In this document: one piece after another, positions 43,773 to 51,855 of the stretch
Layout: the number at the start of each line of letters is the position of its first letter
Numbering within the stretch: position 1 is the stretch's first letter
From: Anaerolineae bacterium
GTDB taxonomy: Bacteria; Chloroflexota; Anaerolineae; 4572-78; J111
Length of the DNA: 64,000 bases
Assembly (NCBI GenBank): GCA_023151115.1
Contig: JAKLJP010000019.1
Coordinates: 62,001 to 126,000 of the forward strand
Direction of reading: 5' to 3'
Position numbers and translations under genes: made by a program
Notes under the pieces: generated by a model
The model's input: only the letters and a program-made list of their open reading frames with translations
Databases searched by the model: none
Told to the model about the DNA's origin: nothing

Positions 43773-45368
43773 TTAATTATCTCGCGCATACCCAGAAGGG
43801 TCAATCGCTGGTTTCTTTTCAAAGCCCAACTCCACGATAGCGTGCCCTGCCGAAAGTTGTTGGCCCAACTCCCGGGCGGTGATTTTTACCAATTGTTCCA
43901 AATTATTGGCTGATCTCATCCGTTCGGTGATGGTCCGAATGGTTTGCTCACGGCGCGCCCGGCGTTCTGTTTCAGCCAGCAGTCGTTCACGTTCAGCCTC
44001 GATTTGCCTTTGCCCGGTAATATCTCGCGAAACACCGACCGTCATAACAACCTTTCCTTCAGCATCACGGAGGGCAGATTTAACGGTATGGAACAGGCGC
44101 ACTTCCCCATCAAAGCGCGTCACCGGCTCTTGAGGAATATCGAGCGTTTCCCCAGTAGTAAAAACATATTCGTCATCTTTAACATATTGTTGGGTATAGT
44201 CCGGTTCATTAAAAGGCGCGTCAATGAGTTCTTGCAACTGCTCATTGGTCATGTTGTAATAATCACGAAAGGCTTTATTGGCCCAAATAATGCGTGATTT
44301 TGGTCCTTTGACCAAAACCATATCTACAATACCATCCAGAATTTGCTGATATTGGCGGCGGGCTTCCTTTTCAGCCAAATAAGCGCGCCGGTTATCAATG
44401 GCAATAGCAATTTGCCTCGCTAATCCCTCTAGCAAAAGCTGGTCTTCCCGGCCTAACCCTCCGACCCTATCACTTTGCACATCCAACACACCAATGACTT
44501 CCGCGCCTAAACTAATGGGCACTGCCAGTTCCGCTTGAGTGGCCGGCAGCAGCGAGTTAGGTAGCCAAGTTGGTTCTTGCGATATATCGGTCACCAACAC
44601 AGATTCCCCACTCCAGACAGCACGAACCACCAAGCTTTTTTCGGTGTTAAGGGCAATGGTATGGCCCGCTTCTTTGAGTTGACGTCCTATCTCGCCGGCG
44701 CCTTCTTGCAAAACCATCCCTTCTTCGGCCAAGGTGTAGATTTGAACGTGATAGTAGCCTAGCCGTTCCTGCATCAAATTGACCACCCGCTGGTAGAGAT
44801 CGGCCAAACTGAGAGTACTTGAAAGCTGTTGGGCAATCTCACTACTGATTTGCATATGATAAGCGCGGCGTTCTAATAATGTCCGCAGCAAGTTATGCTC
44901 TGTGGTCGCGTCTTCTTGAAACTGCTGGCCTACAGAAATACCTTGAGCAGTGACGGTTAATTCAGGCTCATTAGCCAGTACGGGTGATTCAGCTAAACGG
45001 AAAATAGTGGCGCGTGCCTCGGAGAGTATTTGCCACAAAAATTTACCCGCTTCTAAATTTGTTACCACAGGGGTTAATGTTTGACCCAGACATTCAACTT
45101 CTGCCAGGAGAAATGAAGGCTGGTTTTTGCTTGGTTGATTGGCGAGGGAGAAGGTACGATCGTCGAAAAGATGGTAGAGAAGATCAGCGGTTCCAGACTG
45201 GCACACTTCCGCAACCGTTTTGATAAGTCGTCTGGCTCGGGCCATCCGTTTATCGGTCGGGAGAACAGCGTAGCTTTCGCTGTTTTCAGCCCGTAGCCGA
45301 TCATAGGTTGCAGCTAGATTTGCCACATTTAATGAAATAAAGTTGGCAAACTCTTTCAGTGCTGACAT
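43773..45368 (-). CDS. Cytosolic RsbRD-like N-domain, GAF, PAS sensor without kinase
   Basis: Open from 45413; ATG 45368 (MSALKEFANFISLN) has GGAG and gives 531 residues. The N-terminal helical region (to about 150; ENSESYAVLPTDKRMARARRLIKTV, LYHLFDD) resembles the four-helix N-terminal domain of RsbR/RsbU-type stressosome proteins. A GAF follows (about 175-330; LGYYHVQIYTLAEEG, LLPATQAELAVPISLG), then PAS (340-460; FRDYYNMTNEQL, ending MTVGVSRDITGQRQIE) and the shared tail (REQTIRTITERMRSANNLEQ). It lacks the W-module of its neighbours. No catalytic domain. Confidence 0.82.
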   Translation of the reverse strand: MSALKEFANFISLNVANLAATYDRLRAENSESYAVLPTDKRMARARRLIKTVAEVCQSGTADLLYHLFDDRTFSLANQPSKNQPSFLLAEVECLGQTLTPVVTNLEAGKFLWQILSEARATIFRLAESPVLANEPELTVTAQGISVGQQFQEDATTEHNLLRTLLERRAYHMQISSEIAQQLSSTLSLADLYQRVVNLMQERLGYYHVQIYTLAEEGMVLQEGAGEIGRQLKEAGHTIALNTEKSLVVRAVWSGESVLVTDISQEPTWLPNSLLPATQAELAVPISLGAEVIGVLDVQSDRVGGLGREDQLLLEGLARQIAIAIDNRRAYLAEKEARRQYQQILDGIVDMVLVKGPKSRIIWANKAFRDYYNMTNEQLQELIDAPFNEPDYTQQYVKDDEYVFTTGETLDIPQEPVTRFDGEVRLFHTVKSALRDAEGKVVMTVGVSRDITGQRQIEAERERLLAETERRARREQTIRTITERMRSANNLEQLVKITARELGQQLSAGHAIVELGFEKKPAIDPSGYARDN

Positions 45369-45434
45369 AACAAACTCCTTGAATGTAGAAAGAGCAGGGC
45401 TAGAAAGCCTCACCGATAAACAAGTATCGGGGAT

Positions 45435-45878
45435 CTAATCTGATATACGATAAAACTCTTGCAGAATATTGGAGGCCAGGGTTGGGTTTAAAATAACCTC
45501 TCCCTTAGCTACTTGCCGAATAGCCGTAGCAATAGCTCCAAAATCATCCTTACCATTTCGCTCGATGCAGCCGCGAGCGCCGGCCTTGATGGCTTCAACG
45601 GCGTATCGGTCATTAGCCCGAGACGAAATAGCCAGTATTCTGATGCGCTCATTCTGAGCCAGGATAGCCTGGATAGCTCTGACACTATCGAGCACCGGCA
45701 GATGTAAATCCATTAACACCAGATCAGGCAAAGCAGTTTTACACAAATTTACTACTCCCTGACCATCTCGTGCCAAATCAATAGCTTTGATATTTTCTTC
45801 TTTATCAAGAAAGGCTTGCAACTTTTTGGCAAAAGTTTTATCAGGATGAGCAATGAGTACTCGAATTTGTTTGTCCAT
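45435..45878 (-). CDS. NarL-type receiver lacking its DNA-binding domain
   Basis: ATG 45878 (MDKQIRVLIAHPD) preferred over 45896; 147 residues. REC domain with phospho-acceptor Asp in VLMDLHLPVLD and NarL-type features (ILAISSRANDRYAVEAIKAGARGCIER, then EVILNPTLASNILQ). NarL/FixJ regulators normally continue with an HTH of about 60 residues; here the frame stops exactly at the linker. The first acidic position reads AHPDK rather than DD, so metal binding may be weakened. It opens the second part of the array, together with the small protein at 45944, and probably acts by protein contact. Confidence 0.85.
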   Translation of the reverse strand: MDKQIRVLIAHPDKTFAKKLQAFLDKEENIKAIDLARDGQGVVNLCKTALPDLVLMDLHLPVLDSVRAIQAILAQNERIRILAISSRANDRYAVEAIKAGARGCIERNGKDDFGAIATAIRQVAKGEVILNPTLASNILQEFYRISD

Positions 45879-45943
45879 AGGAGTAACTTTACACACTTAA
45901 AACATTCGCGCAGAGAAACGGAATGTATAAAACTGTTTTACTT

Positions 45944-46183
45944 TTATTTAGCCACTTTTGAACCAAGACCAATATTTGGCAGATCCATCAGTTCTGCATC
46001 AAGATCGAAACCCGCTTTGACTTCACAGGCTATGACCTGTTCCCACCAATTGGGAAAGTATTGTTTGAGTGTGACTATATACCACCCTGTTGCAATAACG
46101 ATCAGATCGATACTTAGCCAAATAAATATTAGCTGCAACCACCAAACCACTGAACACCTCAATTCATCCACATTTATCTCCAC
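45944..46183 (-). CDS. Small single-helix membrane protein
   Basis: 79 residues from GTG 46183. One membrane helix (WWLQLIFIWLSIDLIVIATG, about residues 14-35) followed by YIVTLKQYFPNWWEQVIACEV and a cytosolic acidic tail. No Shine-Dalgarno is visible, but a TATAAT hexamer lies about 40 bases upstream, so a short leader is possible. No family recognised. It could be the first gene of the transcript that continues into the receiver gene 48 bases downstream. Confidence 0.5.
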   Translation of the reverse strand: MEINVDELRCSVVWWLQLIFIWLSIDLIVIATGWYIVTLKQYFPNWWEQVIACEVKAGFDLDAELMDLPNIGLGSKVAK

Positions 46184-46221
46184 ATAAAGCAGTAGAGATA
46201 GACCCTATATTTATTGTTTTG

Positions 46222-46250
46222 ATTATAGGGGATTATTTGCTAAATTTACA
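46222..46250 (-). promoter_or_regulatory. Possible promoter of the sensor operon
   Basis: On the minus strand TGTAAA (46250-46245) and TATAAT (46227-46222) are spaced 17 bases apart. The -10 is a consensus match, the -35 is poor. The position fits: just past the terminator at 46318-46345 and before the first gene of the sensor operon. Confidence 0.4.
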
Positions 46251-46317
46251 GTGGCAAAAGTACCGCCTTTTTTTTGACAAAAAGTACTTAGCAGTTATGC
46301 CCCAAAGTACCATGAAA

Positions 46318-46345
46318 GAAAAAACACCCTGTTAAAGGGTGTTTT
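46318..46345 (-). terminator. Intrinsic terminator of the kinase-NarL regulator operon
   Basis: AAAACACCCT (46321-46330) and AGGGTGTTTT (46336-46345), 10-bp arms with a 5-nt loop. On the minus strand the stem ends in a T-run. It begins 22 bases beyond the NarL regulator stop and splits the array into two transcripts. Confidence 0.9.
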
Positions 46346-46367
46346 CAATATCATTTAGAGGGGTAAG

Positions 46368-47027
46368 TTACTGTTTTTGAACCAGACCATCCCGCACGGC
46401 ACGGATGGCTGCCTCGGTACGGTTATTAACCTGAAGTTTCTGAAAAATAACCGAGAGGTAATTTTTGATAGTTCGTTCAGATAAGTTCAGATCGGCGGCA
46501 ATATCTCTGTTGCTGGCCCCAGCTGTTACCAGCGTTAAAATTCGACGTTCTTGCTCGGTTAAGGGTTGTAATTTTGGCAGGCTTTCTTCTTCCTTGTCGG
46601 CCAGCCGGCGAAATTCGCCCAACAACCGAGTAGTCATCTCGGCATCAATGACCGCTTGGCCTTTATGAACAGCTCTGATAACCTCCAGCAATCGTTTGGA
46701 ACGAGTATCTTTGAGCAGATAGGCTTTAGCGCCGGCCTTGAGCGCCTCAAAAATGTAGGCATCCTGCGGGTACATGGTCAAAATGATTATCCCTACTGCT
46801 TCATCATTTTGAAGAATCGTGCGGGTAGCCTCAACGCCATCAATCACCGGCATGTTAATATCCATCAAAATAACCGTCGGTTTGAGTTCAGCGGCCAATT
46901 TCACCACTTCCAAACCATCTTCAGCTTCTCCCACAATTTTAATATCATCTTGATCTTCCAATAAAGAACGGATTCCTTCTCTAAAAAGGGAGTGATCATC
47001 AGCCAGCAAGACTCTTATATTGCTCAT
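46368..47027 (-). CDS. NarL/FixJ-type response regulator
   Basis: 219 residues. Receiver (1-120) with DDH, phospho-acceptor Asp56 in VILMDINMPVIDG, Thr/Met in ILTMYP and Lys in YLLKD. LuxR-type HTH (about 150-212; LTEQERRILTLVTAGASNRDIA, then LNLSERTIKNYLSVIFQKLQVNNR). Phosphorylation normally promotes dimerisation and DNA binding. It lies 21 bases behind the HisKA_3 kinase gene, a typical DegS/DegU or LiaS/LiaR-like pair. Targets are unknown; the divergent FHA promoter region and the sensor operon are reasonable candidates. Terminated directly downstream. Confidence 0.95.
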   Translation of the reverse strand: MSNIRVLLADDHSLFREGIRSLLEDQDDIKIVGEAEDGLEVVKLAAELKPTVILMDINMPVIDGVEATRTILQNDEAVGIIILTMYPQDAYIFEALKAGAKAYLLKDTRSKRLLEVIRAVHKGQAVIDAEMTTRLLGEFRRLADKEEESLPKLQPLTEQERRILTLVTAGASNRDIAADLNLSERTIKNYLSVIFQKLQVNNRTEAAIRAVRDGLVQKQ

Positions 47028-47048
47028 AATTAGCCTGCCTCAAATTGT

Positions 47049-50000
47049 TTAATTTCCACTGGTTAAGCTGACCTGCAAAGGTAGCTGGGCAAAAATACGA
47101 GTACCTCTATGTCGTTGGCTATCTACAACCAGATGTCCTCCAATCTGCTGGGCTCGCTCTCGCATTGAGGTTAAGCCTAAGCCTCTACTACGCCGTTTTT
47201 TTGCATGACCCTGGCTTGATTGTTCGGAATGGAGAGGCTGGTCTGGATCAAAACCCCGTCCATCATCCTGAACTTCCAGTGTTACCCAATGTCTATCTTT
47301 AACTGCAACCTTAACCCATAGTTGGGTGCATTGAGCATGCTGCCGAGCATTTGACAAAGTTTCCTGCAAAATACGGTAAAGGCTGCTTTCTACCTCTGGC
47401 GATACCTCCTCGACCTCACCTTCAATGATACACGTGGTTTTCAAGTTCCAACGTTGGCCAAACTCGGTAACGAAGTTTTTTATTACTTCAAAAAGCGATT
47501 TACCTTCCAATTCCACCGGTCGCAAATCAAAGATATTACGCCGCAGCTCCTCAATATTCTGTTTTAATAGCGCACTGATCTGCTCAAGCTGCTGCTCTAG
47601 TTTACCACCTTCTTCGACCATGTTCAAACAGCGATCTACCTGAATTAGAAGATAAGCCAGGTTTTGAGCTACACCGTCGTGCATATCGCGGGCCAAACGT
47701 GTCCGTTCTTCAACAATGGCTATCTCTCGAGTTTTTTGTAAAAGCCGGGCATGTTCAACAGCACTGGCTACTTGAAAAGCCAGAGACTCCAGAGTTTCAA
47801 GATCGCTCTCATCAAAAGCATGGGCTGCCCGACTCGCTATCAGAATGAGGCCAATAGTTTTGCCGCCGGTAATTAGGGGGGCCAGCATAGCCGAGTTCAT
47901 GGAGTCAGCCGCCTCACGCAAATCAAGATGGTACAGATTTTGGGTCTCAACATGGTTAAGCATAAAAGGCCTGCTCTCGGTAATTACCTGACCGAGCGGC
48001 CTGTGAGTATTAATTTTAAGGGTTAAATGAATAGGAGTCAGTTCAGAAGGATTAGCCCGATCTTTTTTTCTGGTTTTTGGGCGGGCTTCAGCCGGGTCAT
48101 AAATCTTACTAAGGGTCAGGTTAGAACCGTCAAGCAAACCGATAACCACTTCTATCTCATCTTGTGGTTCACTCTCCGGGGTAAAGATCTGGCTAATATC
48201 ACGTCCTACAACGGTCAATAATTTGTCCAGGTCGAGACCCTGGCTAACCACCTGGCTGATTTTTTTGATGGCCTGCAGTCGCTCTGTCCGGGCATAAACG
48301 GTGCGTTCCAGCTTATCGGAATAGGCGTGGATTTGATTAAAAAGTTGGGCATTTTCAACTGCCCCGGCCATTAATTGGCTGAGGGCATTAAGCAAATGTA
48401 AATCATTAGCATTAAAATCGCCGATTTGCTTGTTTATTAATGTAACCAGGCCAATAATAATTCCCCGCGTTTTGAGCGGCGCAACCAGCATGGTATTGAT
48501 CTGTCTATTGAGAAGGTGATCCAACTCGGTAAACAAATTCGGCTGTTCAGGTGTAAGCTTAAACAAACGCGGCACGCCTTCAAAAATAGCCTGCTCAAAT
48601 ACTTTAAGGCGAATATCTAATTTTAGCCCCATAACCTCCGTGGCTCCTGTGCCACTGGCGGCCGCCAGAGTTAAAAAATCATCACTTCTATCTACCAGCA
48701 GCACATACCCATTCTCGGCTAATAAGGCGATACACACTCCCTCGGTGATAACTGCCAAAAGCTCATCGAGAGCGATGGTTGAGGTCAGGGCCTGGCTGGC
48801 GTCGTGCAAAACGGCCAGATCACGCAAACGCTGCGCCAGGTCGCGGTACAGGCGGGCATTAGCCAGGGCTGTTGCTGCTTGACTGGCCAGACTATTCAAA
48901 GTCCAGAGATCGTGATCGCTAAAACCATGCACGTAATTTTGGCTAACATCAATAACCGCCTCAACCTGATTTTCGACATAAATAGGGACAACCAATTCAG
49001 ACTTCACTTCCAGCCCGTCCCCCAGAGAACCGTTCCGATCCTGGCTGGTATCATTGATCAGAATAGAAGTGCCTGTTTTGACGGCTTTGCTAATCAAGCC
49101 CTCGTCAATGTTTTGCCGATAACGACCCGGAACAAGGGTGGAGGGCGCTTTGCCATAGATGGCTTTCAAAATCAGGGCAGAACGAGTTTCGTCAATCTGC
49201 CAAATCGCTACCTGGTCATAATGCAGTCGCTCGAAAATAGCCTGGGCCAGCGCCTCAAAGAGGTTGTTCATTTCCAGAATGGTCGAAATTTCGCGGCCAA
49301 CTTCATTGATAAGCTTAAGCCGGGTTGCCTGATCCTCCCACTCTTCAAAAAGCTGGGTGTTTTCTACCGCAATGGCAATTTGGTAGGCCAGGGTAAACAC
49401 ATAGCGGGCATCGGTATCGGTAAAGGCATTTGGCTCGTTTTTATCCAGGGTCAACACCCCTACCACCCGATCTTTATAGATAAGCGGCACCCCTAACCAG
49501 GAACGGATACGACTCAATTCAGGTCGGGGTTCCCAGTATTCACTTTGACTCACATCGTTGATGATAAGGGGCAACTTATTCTTTACCACATGCCAGGCTG
49601 AATTTTTTTCATTTTTCCAGTAGATATTCATCCCCCGCTTGTGTTCTGAAAAACCCCGCGAGGCGGCTGCCTCCAAAAAGTCACCCTTCAAAAGTAGCAG
49701 GGTGGCGCTGTCAAAGGCAATAGTTTTGTAGATTTGAGCCAGGATTTCATCCATCAGGTGCTCTAAATCCAGGCTGGTGCCAATGAGGGCGCTAATGGCA
49801 TTGAGCGAAGCCAGGCGTTGGTTGGCCTGGTTCAAAGCTACAATTTGAGACTCAAACTGTTTAACAGCCTTTTCATCCGAGGGTGGAGTTAGAAATTCGG
49901 GTGAGACTGGGAGGGGAGGCAATAAGGTTTGGACCTTTTGTAATAGAGCCTCAACCTGGAGAGGTTTACTCAAAAAGCCGCTGATGTTGCTAATGAGATT

Positions 50001-50267
50001 CTGAACCTGGTCACGTTCAGCCTTATCGTGCCCAATGACCAGAATAGGCGTTTGCGGCATAAACATTTTCAAGCGGGCTACCAGCTCGTGCCCTTCGATA
50101 TCAGGCAGCGCCAAATCAATTAAAATTAAGTCTGGCTGAATCATGGCACAATATTGAACCGCAGTCGGGCCATCACCGGCAATGACCACATTGTATTGGC
50201 GGCCCAAAGCGCTTTGAATTAACCGCTGGGCCACCTGATCGCAATCAACATATAAAACAGTAGCCAT
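47049..50267 (-). CDS. Histidine kinase REC-GAF4-HisKA_3-HATPase
   Basis: 1072 residues, soluble. The N-terminal receiver (1-117; VDCDQ, Asp51 in ILIDLALPDIEG, Lys in LSKPL) is at the input end, which is uncommon for this kinase class. Four GAF domains cover about 145-300, 315-475, 485-640 and 660-840. The HisKA_3 dimerisation helix contains RLARDMHDGVAQNL with His863, followed by ELRRNIFDLRP. The ATPase has ETLSNARQHA (N box), DDGRGFDP and GLGLTSMRERA. Known family partners are NarL-type regulators, and one follows immediately. The receiver suggests input from another kinase of the array. ATG 50267 has no Shine-Dalgarno. Confidence 0.94.
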   Translation of the reverse strand: MATVLYVDCDQVAQRLIQSALGRQYNVVIAGDGPTAVQYCAMIQPDLILIDLALPDIEGHELVARLKMFMPQTPILVIGHDKAERDQVQNLISNISGFLSKPLQVEALLQKVQTLLPPLPVSPEFLTPPSDEKAVKQFESQIVALNQANQRLASLNAISALIGTSLDLEHLMDEILAQIYKTIAFDSATLLLLKGDFLEAAASRGFSEHKRGMNIYWKNEKNSAWHVVKNKLPLIINDVSQSEYWEPRPELSRIRSWLGVPLIYKDRVVGVLTLDKNEPNAFTDTDARYVFTLAYQIAIAVENTQLFEEWEDQATRLKLINEVGREISTILEMNNLFEALAQAIFERLHYDQVAIWQIDETRSALILKAIYGKAPSTLVPGRYRQNIDEGLISKAVKTGTSILINDTSQDRNGSLGDGLEVKSELVVPIYVENQVEAVIDVSQNYVHGFSDHDLWTLNSLASQAATALANARLYRDLAQRLRDLAVLHDASQALTSTIALDELLAVITEGVCIALLAENGYVLLVDRSDDFLTLAAASGTGATEVMGLKLDIRLKVFEQAIFEGVPRLFKLTPEQPNLFTELDHLLNRQINTMLVAPLKTRGIIIGLVTLINKQIGDFNANDLHLLNALSQLMAGAVENAQLFNQIHAYSDKLERTVYARTERLQAIKKISQVVSQGLDLDKLLTVVGRDISQIFTPESEPQDEIEVVIGLLDGSNLTLSKIYDPAEARPKTRKKDRANPSELTPIHLTLKINTHRPLGQVITESRPFMLNHVETQNLYHLDLREAADSMNSAMLAPLITGGKTIGLILIASRAAHAFDESDLETLESLAFQVASAVEHARLLQKTREIAIVEERTRLARDMHDGVAQNLAYLLIQVDRCLNMVEEGGKLEQQLEQISALLKQNIEELRRNIFDLRPVELEGKSLFEVIKNFVTEFGQRWNLKTTCIIEGEVEEVSPEVESSLYRILQETLSNARQHAQCTQLWVKVAVKDRHWVTLEVQDDGRGFDPDQPLHSEQSSQGHAKKRRSRGLGLTSMRERAQQIGGHLVVDSQRHRGTRIFAQLPLQVSLTSGN

Positions 50268-50331
50268 AAAATAATTTTACGTCAATATACCTGTTAATAC
50301 AAGGGGTAATATGGTCTTAAAAAAGAAGCTT

Positions 50332-50362
50332 TTGACCGTTTTTCCAACCGTTTTCCTATAAA
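50332..50362 (+). promoter_or_regulatory. Possible promoter of the FHA gene
   Basis: TTGACC (50332-50337) and TATAAA (50357-50362) with a 19-base spacer, slightly long for a housekeeping promoter. It would leave a leader of about 95 bases before the FHA gene start at 50466. The same 198-base gap must also hold the promoter of the divergent kinase gene. Confidence 0.35.
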
Positions 50363-50465
50363 TTTCAAACCCGTTTCAAATCCAGATATGTTATTACTAA
50401 AGTAACGATTGTATCTTTAACAAGCGAGGCCATAGCGCCGCCCATACTCTGAGAACCGCTAATCC

Positions 50466-50981
50466 ATGATCAAATGCCACCTGTGCCAGACAACTCACGT
50501 AGCCAACACCATTTTTTGCGACGAGTGTGGAACTTACCTGTTAGGTGAGGAAAATCGGGAAACTGACCCTTTGGATGCCGGGACCATTAATTGGGTAGGC
50601 GGAACAGCCTATCCTTATGTGGGTTCACCCTTGGTGCAGAATGGACGAACCCTGCTGCTTTGTTTGAAAATTGGCGATAACAAGCGAGAAGTGGAGATAC
50701 CGCTCAATAAATTCATTAGCCTGGGGCGCATGGACCCCACCGCCAATATCTTCCCTGAGATTGATCTGACCCACGATGGCGACCTGGCTAAAAGCGTCTC
50801 TCGACGTCACCTCAGTATTTACTGGCAAAACGGAACTATCTTTATCGAAGACTTGGGCAGCATCAACGGAACCTTTGTCAATGGTTGCCGATTGGCCCCC
50901 TACCTACCTGAAAGGCTCAACGATGGCGACCTTCTGCAATTGGGCCGGCTGCTCATAGAAGTAAAATTCCAGAGTATTTAA
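50466..50981 (+). CDS. Zinc-ribbon FHA-domain protein
   Basis: 171 residues. N-terminal four-cysteine ribbon (C4-x2-C7 and C18-x2-C21: IKCHLC.. and FCDECGTYL). FHA domain about residues 80-165 with the phosphothreonine-binding signature: LGR, SVSRRHLSIYW, SINGTFVNG, LNDGDLLQLG. FHA domains bind phosphothreonine peptides, usually made by Ser/Thr kinases, none of which is in this window. It is divergent from the REC-GAF4 kinase and convergent with the RsbW-like gene, 9 bases away. Possibly an adaptor in Ser/Thr signalling. Confidence 0.9.
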   Translation: MIKCHLCQTTHVANTIFCDECGTYLLGEENRETDPLDAGTINWVGGTAYPYVGSPLVQNGRTLLLCLKIGDNKREVEIPLNKFISLGRMDPTANIFPEIDLTHDGDLAKSVSRRHLSIYWQNGTIFIEDLGSINGTFVNGCRLAPYLPERLNDGDLLQLGRLLIEVKFQSI

Positions 50982-50990
50982 AACCGGGGA

Positions 50991-51419
50991 TCAAGCCGCC
51001 TTTTTTTCCAGGTGAATCACCATCCGAATTTCATTGCGGCCTGGCCGGGCGACGACTGCCACCTCATCCATCAACTGTTTGATTAAAAACATACCCCAGC
51101 CACCCTCATGACCGGGGCGATCTGGGCGCTCTCCGGAGATTGCCGGGATAGGTTGGCGTCCCTGATCCACCACATTTAGAGTCAAAGCGTTATCCTGAAT
51201 AGTCAATTCAACCAGCACTTTGATCTCAACGTTGGATTGATTGCCATGCTCAATGGCATTGGTCACGGCCTCGCTGACCGCCGTCTTCAAATCCTCAATC
51301 CGATCTGGCGAAAAACCCATACGTTGGGCTACGGTCGCCGCCGCCGCCATGGGGATTTTCTCGTAACCTAGCTCGCTGGGAATGTAGATTTCAACCACCT
51401 TATCATTTTTTTTAGCCAT
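50991..51419 (-). CDS. RsbW-like ATP-binding regulator (anti-sigma/serine kinase family)
   Basis: 142 residues, a stand-alone HATPase_c domain: EDLKTAVSEAVTNAIEHGN (N box with Glu and Asn), VVDQGRQPIP (G1), GGWGMFLIKQLMDEV (G2). This is the RsbW/SpoIIAB-like group that phosphorylates anti-sigma antagonists or sequesters a sigma factor. No antagonist (STAS) or sigma gene is adjacent. It overlaps the ruvX stop by eight bases and is probably co-transcribed. The protein may regulate a partner encoded elsewhere. Confidence 0.88.
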   Translation of the reverse strand: MAKKNDKVVEIYIPSELGYEKIPMAAAATVAQRMGFSPDRIEDLKTAVSEAVTNAIEHGNQSNVEIKVLVELTIQDNALTLNVVDQGRQPIPAISGERPDRPGHEGGWGMFLIKQLMDEVAVVARPGRNEIRMVIHLEKKAA

Positions 51420-51849
51420 GTTCGGTATCCACGGGGCGTTCGGATGAGTCTGCGAGTGAGTCGAGATAATTCTGTAAAATTACGGCCGCGGCGGCGGCAT
51501 CTATGGCTATTTTTTTTTGCCCGCGTAACGCCAAATACGCAGCGGCATCAACAGTCGAGTAACGCTCGTCAAAATATTCAATAGGGACAGAGAGGGTGCT
51601 TGCCAGCCCTTCGGCATAGCGTTGAACCCGGCGAGCCTGGGGTCCAATTTCCTCTGGGCCGCTGAGCGAGTAAGGCAGCCCCACAATGATCCGCTCGATT
51701 TTCAACTCCGTTATCAAGTGGCCCAGCCGGGCAAAATCCTCCGCTTTTGACTTACGCTGCAAGACACTGTGAGGTGTGGCCAAAATACCGCTGTCGCTTA
51801 CCGCAATACCAATACGGCGCTCCCCAATATCTAAAGCCATCAAACGCAT
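51412..51849 (-). CDS. ruvX: Putative pre-16S rRNA nuclease / Holliday junction resolvase homologue
   Basis: 145 residues of the YqgF/RuvX RNase H-like fold: MALDIGERRIGIAVSD (first catalytic Asp), ERIIVGLPYSLSGPEEIGPQARRV (strand with Gly-Leu-Pro), FDERYSTVDA (second acidic motif), and DAAAAAVILQNYLD (last catalytic Asp). In E. coli YqgF acts in 16S rRNA 5' maturation. Length is normal. It lies between the baseplate-J-like gene (6-base gap) and the RsbW-like gene. The alaS-yqgF neighbourhood is common in bacteria and is preserved here in loose form. Confidence 0.92.
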   Translation of the reverse strand: MRLMALDIGERRIGIAVSDSGILATPHSVLQRKSKAEDFARLGHLITELKIERIIVGLPYSLSGPEEIGPQARRVQRYAEGLASTLSVPIEYFDERYSTVDAAAYLALRGQKKIAIDAAAAAVILQNYLDSLADSSERPVDTEHG

Positions 51850-51855
51850 GCTGAC

